Assembly: GCA_000320545.1 (NCBI GenBank)
Contig: ADNK01002424.1
Coordinates: 85,001-110,157, forward strand
Source: Bigelowiella natans CCMP2755
Taxonomy: Eukaryota > Cercozoa > Chlorarachniophyceae
Reading direction: 5' to 3'
Length of the DNA stretch: 25,157 bases
Shown: positions 20,045 to 25,157 of the stretch, piece after piece
Layout: every line of letters begins with the position of its first letter
Numbering within the stretch: position 1 is the stretch's first letter
Made by a program: the position numbers and the translations under genes
Notes under the pieces: generated by a model
Databases searched by the model: none
What the model saw: the letters and a program-made list of their open reading frames with translations, nothing else
Told to the model about the DNA's origin: nothing

Positions 20045-20885
20045 CAATTAGTCATGGCAATTCTTCTTCATATTATTCTGCTATCTTAAATTTTTCAGCT
20101 CTTGAGAAGCGAGAGGCACAAGGAGAACAACTTAATGTTGAGATACCAGGTAGATAAATAGTCGTGGCCATACTTCTAGTTATAAATGCAGTAGTAGTTG
20201 TCGAAGAAGAAGAAGAAGAAAAAGAAGAAGAAGCGCTGAATTTTATTTTGTCCTCCCCCTCCTCCCCCTCCTCCCCCTTCTTCCCCTTCTCCTCCCCTTC
20301 CTCCTTGCTCATCGTGCATGAGTCCGTTGTTTCATACTTATGATCGCATTATTTTCCCAGTGCATGAATCCTATACTTATCATCCTATCAGCTCACCGTG
20401 CATGACTCCGTTGTTATATACTTATCATCCTATAATCTCAGTGTCCTATGATGTATATAGTAGTAGTAGTAGTTGTTGTTGTTGTTGTAGTAGTAGTAGT
20501 AGTAATAGTAGTAGTAGGGATAGATAATAGAGAAAGGGGGGGCGGCTAGAGTGTGCATTCTACCAACAGATGTTTATTCCTTGATAAGATCTGCTTCTTA
20601 TTTGATTATTTTAAAGAGGAAGCAGTGAAACAGCGAGAAAACGCAAAAGCGAAGGGTGGGGAGGAGGAAAAGGTGCATTATCTTACACATTATGCGAAGA
20701 AACAATAATTATCATCGAGTTGTTCTAAGAATCAACACCAAGATTATAATAATAGCAAAATCACTTGCTACTATTATTAATAATACTCTATTACTACAAG
20801 TATTAGTATTGCAAACATTAGCAAGTCTATATAGATTATTATCTACATATGTTGATGAGGAGGCCTCATCATTACTTTCACGTGT

Positions 20886-20921
<36 letters not shown>

Positions 20922-21378
20922 ATACAAATAGGGCGACAAAGGCATTGATGATTATGATCTTAATGATCATGATGATGATGCTGCATTGGACGAATTTGTG
21001 CAACAACCTAGACTTACTGCTGAAGAATTTGCTAGACAACGAAGAGAAGATGAGGTGGTAGTAGTAGTAAGTAGTAAGTAATAGCATGCAAGCATTGTGG
21101 CCATGTATCAAACATCATAATTCTTTGCGACACACAATACAAATACCTTTGATGATTACATCAACAACGAAGAGTCTCAGATGAGGAATTGCTTCTATTT
21201 CCCCGCTACTTCCCTAATTTGATGAATATCATCATCATCATCATCATCATCATCAGATATCCGATATGATCGGTGCAAAGATGCTCATGGGATGGTACTT
21301 CTGCTGTTGCTGCTGTTTTCTCTTAACACATAATAATAACTATATAATGCGATGAATACTGGTTATTGTGATGCCTTT

Positions 21379-21419
<41 letters not shown>

Positions 21420-22749
21420 GTTTTCTTCGTGTATAACTTCCGATTACTCTTTCTCCTCTGTTGCTCACATACTCATCATTTAATAATTCTTTTCTTCTTC
21501 CTCCTCCTCTCTTCCTACACATTAGGGCGATGTTGGGAGAACATTGCAAAAGGTGTAGGACTCCTCTGCTGCGTTCACGTGATGGTATTATTATTATAGT
21601 AGTAGTAAACGTAGTAAACACGTACTACTACAAGTGACCAACGGTGATTGTCCTCATTATTATAACCATCACTAAGCACCAGAATTACGTTCGTTGGTAG
21701 AATCTTACCGCATTATTTTGAACAAACTGTTGTTGTTATTGTTTTAGATAGTGATCATCATGCTGAGCCTCTTTAGGTCCTTTGTTTAATTTCATCCTTT
21801 TTCTACTGATTACTATACTTCACCTCTCCAGGCAATATATCCTGTGTTGCTTGCAATAGAAGTATATCAGCAGAGGAGGAGGAAGAAGAAAACAAGATGG
21901 GTACAAGTAGGAATATATCGTGATAATGATGATGATGATGAGAAAGTATAAATGATGCAGTAGTGTGTGTAGGAGGAATAGTATTAGTTGTAGTAACAGT
22001 AGTAGTAATCGTAGTAGTTGTAATCGTATATTCGATCACATAATATTTCGCGGCAATAACAATAACATGTTATAATATTAGATGGCGGTGATGGAGAGGG
22101 GAAGAACAATGGAGGGGTGGGAAAAGAGAGGAAATTAAGTGGGGAGGAATCCTCAGTGGCCGCACGAAAAGAAGAGGTAAGTAAAATAATATCTCACAAA
22201 ACAGCAAAATGATAGTATTAGTAGTATCATGTTTGATAGTATACGAATGCTACAATAGGAAACATTTCTTTACATCGATTCACTGTAAAATCAGGATACA
22301 GCACGTCTTATATATATAATCTGTATTTAAGTAAAGTTTGATAGTGAGTGTTTGTGTATAAAATGTGTAAACAATCAGGGTACATGTGGGAACTTGGTAA
22401 AAGATGCCTATTCTATTCATACTACTACTTCTTCTGCAAACATGATGAAGAATACTACTGCATTGGGTGATTCTAAGGGGAGGGGCCCTTCACCATCATC
22501 ATCATCACCATCACCCGCTTCTACTACCTTGAAACTGGCTACAACTCAATCGAAGGATCTTCTCACAGGTGGTGGTGGTGATAGTTGTTTAGGTTTTATT
22601 CAGAAGATAGAGTATTGTTGTGCTGTGCGAAAGTTGTTTCCTAAGAAGAAAAATGTGCACGTCTTAGTGTTTTATATTCATGGTTACAATTTTCAATCAC
22701 TATCTTCATCTTCAACGTTGGGAATTTTTTTGGGAATATACATATGTAC

Positions 22750-22793
<44 letters not shown>

Positions 22794-23347
22794 GAATATG
22801 CATGTGTGTATGTGTGTGTGTTTATATTATATGTGTCTAACTTGGATTATATTTATTGTATTAGGAAAATTAAAGCAACTCAATGTAAGGTTAGACAAGA
22901 CGGACAACATGCAAGAGGTAATAATGTTGTACATGAAAGAACAAAAAGATGAGGAGGACGATGATTATGAGAGGAAAAGGGTGTGGTGGTGGCATTGGTG
23001 ATATGTTATTAATGAGAAATTGAGGGTTAGATTCGTCCTATGCGTATGCAATCGAAAAAGACTATAGTAAGTATCATTGTTCTTGCTGTTGTGCGTACAA
23101 TAGTATTACAACCTATAATCACATTGTCTCTATTGATGTAACAGCTTTCGGCAGTAGCACGTGCTATATCAGATGTCGCAAAGGTAAGAGTGCAGTAGCA
23201 AGGCGCAATGAACATTTTTAGGGTTAGTCATTACTATTACAAGAGGACCATGCACAATGAGCATGCATGGCTGATTTTGTCTTCACTTAATTGCGTAAAT
23301 TGTGACAGGCTCTGTCCACGATACAAGAATTGACTGCCACAATTTGA
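19567..23347 (+). CDS. ZNRD2: ZNRD2 (SSSCA1/p27 autoantigen) homologue with two zinc ribbons, 14 exons
   Basis: Phase-consistent exons: 19567-19604, 19782-19857, 19941-19995, 20099-20149, 20617-20672, 20932-21054, 21257-21294, 21526-21584, 21832-21900, 22082-22176, 22379-22568, 22865-22917, 23145-23183, 23309-23347. They total 981 bases: 326 codons plus a TGA. First ribbon: VSSKLGDYMLKGYTLL, then HCPLCNCPLVQKK and TCVSCERE. Second ribbon: ISDMIGAKMLMGWAMLGEHC, KRCRTPLLRSRDG and ISCVACNR, each with a Cys-x2-Cys pair at both ends. The C-terminus (KLKQLNVRLDK, then LSAVARAISDVAKALSTI) matches the helical segment in long ZNRD2 proteins. Human ZNRD2 has one ribbon; two-ribbon forms are known in plants. 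The molecular role is not well defined. Exon 1 may extend to 19556, with an upstream exon starting at ATG 19297 (MMSQQQG, phase-compatible donor after 19315). Exon 9 may end at 21906 instead of 21900. Confidence 0.87.
20001..20042. repeat. TG dinucleotide microsatellite in ZNRD2-like intron 3
   Basis: About 20 TG units beginning six bases after the donor at 19996. They occupy close to half of this 103-base intron. Confidence 0.9.
20313..20445. repeat. Three degenerate tandem copies of about 40-48 bp in intron 4
   Basis: Units begin near 20313, 20361 and 20397 and share GTGCATGA, TCCGTTGTT and ATACTTATCATCCTAT. They lie in the longest intron (467 bases) of the ZNRD2-like gene, next to TAG/TTG triplet runs at 20460-20518. 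Confidence 0.75.
20886..20921. repeat. CTA triplet run before a 3' splice site
   Basis: Twelve CTA units end ten bases before the acceptor of exon 20932-21054. The run could serve as both pyrimidine tract and branch-like region. Confidence 0.9.
21383..21416. repeat. TC dinucleotide microsatellite in ZNRD2-like intron 7
   Basis: A pyrimidine run upstream of exon 21526-21584. The Arg-Glu-rich minus-strand frame across it is a repeat artefact. Confidence 0.9.
22751..22792. repeat. TA dinucleotide microsatellite in ZNRD2-like intron 11
   Basis: About 20 TA units between exons 22379-22568 and 22865-22917, the same type as the runs in C2CD3-like introns. Confidence 0.9.
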
Positions 23348-24190
23348 CAGTTTAGTGACAAAATGGAAATCCTTGCAAAGCATGCGGTACTCATGCATGC
23401 AAAGCTCTGTGATCATTGATTAGTTCGGTGAGCAATGTTCATCTTCAGTGCAATTGATGAGCCGGCATGAGAATTCTGCATGCAGTCTAGCAACAGTTGA
23501 AGGTGAGACAACATTCCATGTGCGAACACAGCTCCGTCAAACCTGTAACGAATCGCCAGAACATGCAATTGGAAGCTTTTGCGCGCGACCAAGCGCGTCA
23601 TGTGATGTGATGGACATTGGATTTGCTCGCATTTCTTTGAATTTTTTCGTGCATGTCACGTTTAGTCAAACACACGCGCAAAAGCATTTGAAATGTGGCA
23701 GAGAACAAACGCGCAACGTGCATCCTCTGCACAACGGGTGTGAATTTTCACACTTTGCGCGCTCACTGAGGCCTTGAAACTGGACATTTGGGTCAATGTT
23801 TCGGTCATTTTTTGAGGTTTGGCCATCGGACAAGTTCTGATGACTTTTCTTTGACCAACTGCAACTGCCTGCTGCTTCAAAGCGCGTCGCAAAGCGCTGA
23901 CTGTTCACAACCCCGTCGTCACCGGGTTTGACGGAGCTGTGAAACGAATGCAGACACACGATCGAACGCAACACGCGCAACTCTGAGGCTTGCTTGAAAA
24001 TGAGGACGTGTCAGACCGTGCTGGCGTGCATGTGAACCACATTGACTCTTTTTCCAATCAACACAATTTTCATTGTCGCGTGCTGATGATCTTGCATCAC
24101 CTTGATCAATCGGCTTCAAACCGCGACACGTGCACCAAAAAAAACACTCAATGCATCAACAACACGTCCATGCTGCCAAGGTCGATCAGG
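23348..24190. other. Subtelomeric spacer, no gene seen
   Basis: Richer in GC and in TGCA, GCGC and ACACG words than the left side, and free of microsatellites. Open frames of 60-109 codons occur on both strands, but they overlap each other and show no domain or splice-supported continuity. I read it as non-coding subtelomeric DNA. Confidence 0.55.
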
Positions 24191-25024
24191 GTTCTGTTCT
24201 GGACCAGAGACGAAACAACAATCAAAACAAGGGTCAAATGAAAAGAAAACTGGTGGCAAAAATCGACCAGGGGTTTTTTTGAGGGGAAACGTGATGACAA
24301 CTGTCACGAAAGTGTGTGGTGAGGGTTTGGGGTCAGGGCTTGAATGGGGGTCAGAGTCACGGTTTTTGGCAAGAAGTTTGGAGCAGGGTCAGGGTCAGGG
24401 TTCCATTCTGGACCAGGACCACACCGACGGTCAAAGTGACGGTCGAAACGAGAAGGTTTTTCTGCTGGACCAGGACCGAAACGAAATTTGCAACAAGGGT
24501 CAAAACGTTGCACGTGGAAAAATGAAGATGAAAATCGACCAGGTCGATCACTTTTCAGAAGAAAGGTGTTGTCCAAAGTGACAGCAAGTGATGACGGTTC
24601 TTTGGGGTCAGGGTTTTCTCCTGGGCCACGACCAAAGTGACGACCAAAGTGACGAGCAAAGTGACGATCGAAACGAGGGTCAAAGGCAGGAAAACTGGTC
24701 GCAAAAACCGACCAGGGTTTTTTTCAGGGCAAAAGTGAGGACCAAAGTCATGAAAAGTGGTGAGGGTTTTGGGTCAGGCTGGGATGAAGGTCAGAGACAC
24801 GGTTTTTGGTGAGGAGTTTGGACCAGGGTTTGAATGAGGGTTGGAAAAAGCACCAGAGTCAGCATTGATGTCAGGGGTGGAACAAGGAGAACAAGTCAGG
24901 ACCAGTTTCAGAAACGAAACCAGCGCCTGAGTCAGGGATGCAACAAGGGGCAGGATCAGGGTCAAAATCACGGCCAAAACAAAGGGTCAGGGTTAGGATT
25001 GGGGTTGGGATTGTGGTTTTCTCC
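24191..25024. repeat. Degenerate subtelomeric tandem repeat, period about 210 bp
   Basis: A GGACCAG-like anchor recurs at 24201, 24410 and 24623 (there GGGCCA), with a possible decayed fourth copy near 24822. Units share blocks such as AAAACTGGTGGCAAAAATCG (24248) versus AAAACTGGTCGCAAAAACCG (24691), a GACCAGGGTTTTTTT block, GGTGAGGGTTT, and AGTCACGGTTTTTGG versus AGACACGGTTTTTGG. The array contains many GGTCAGGG words. It decays toward telomere variants (GGTTAGGATTGGGGTTGGG) just before the true telomere. Confidence 0.8.
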
Positions 25025-25157
25025 GGTTAGGGTTAGGGTTAGGGTTAGGGTTAGGGTTAGGGTTAGGGTTAGGGTTAGGGTTAGGGTTAGGGTTAGGGTT
25101 AGGGTTAGGGTTAGGGTTAGGGTTAGGGTTAGGGTTAGGGTTAGGGTTAGGGTTAGG
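25025..25157 (+). repeat. Telomere, (TTAGGG)n, right chromosome end
   Basis: About 22 uninterrupted TTAGGG units run to the last base with no variants. The G-rich strand points to the right edge, the orientation expected at a natural chromosome terminus. The unit is the one used by animals, most fungi and many protists and algae, so it does not identify the species. Confidence 0.98.

Noticed and set aside
23413-24581. Several 60-159 codon frames on both strands near the telomere
   Set aside because: They overlap one another, follow the subtelomeric repeat, and show no domains or conserved pattern.
1-25157. tRNA, rRNA, CRISPR array, transposase, reverse transcriptase or viral genes
   Set aside because: I looked for cloverleaf-like A/B boxes, long conserved rRNA words, regular spaced repeats and typical motifs such as YxDD, and found none.

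Overview
The window is the end of a eukaryotic nuclear chromosome. It closes on the right with an uninterrupted run of TTAGGG repeats, G-rich strand reading outward. Genes have spliceosomal GT-AG introns, and there are many trinucleotide and dinucleotide microsatellites, several inside exons. Most real genes are split into short exons, so long single-frame ORFs are a poor guide; exons were found by matching protein motifs to splice sites and checking that reading phases carry across introns. The C2CD3-type centriole gene suggests a lineage able to build centrioles or flagella, probably a protist or alga. The species cannot be named from this sequence.

Layout from left to right: (1) about 0.25-1.0 kb, plus strand, a few exons of an RCC1-repeat protein whose ends were not found; (2) 1.7-15.0 kb, minus strand, one very large gene with about 28 exons for a C2CD3-like protein of about 2,420 residues, starting at 14,959 and probably ending near 1,736; (3) 16,278-17,510, plus strand, an intronless 410-residue basic protein not recognised; (4) 18,540-19,022, minus strand, an intronless 160-residue MAPEG-family membrane protein; (5) about 19.57-23.35 kb, plus strand, a 14-exon gene for a ZNRD2 (SSSCA1, autoantigen p27) homologue with two zinc ribbons and the C-terminal helical segment, 326 residues as spliced here; (6) 23.35-25.0 kb, subtelomeric DNA without credible genes, ending in degenerate repeats with a period near 210 bp; (7) 25,025-25,157, the telomere.

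The genes do not form an operon or an obvious functional cluster. The RCC1-like gene and the C2CD3-like gene point toward each other. The C2CD3-like gene and the 410-residue gene are divergent, as are the MAPEG gene and the ZNRD2-like gene. I found no tRNA, rRNA, CRISPR array, transposase or reverse transcriptase. No new defence or metabolic system is visible. The main results are two multi-exon genes hidden under microsatellite noise, the behaviour of repeats inside exons and near splice sites, and the subtelomere structure.
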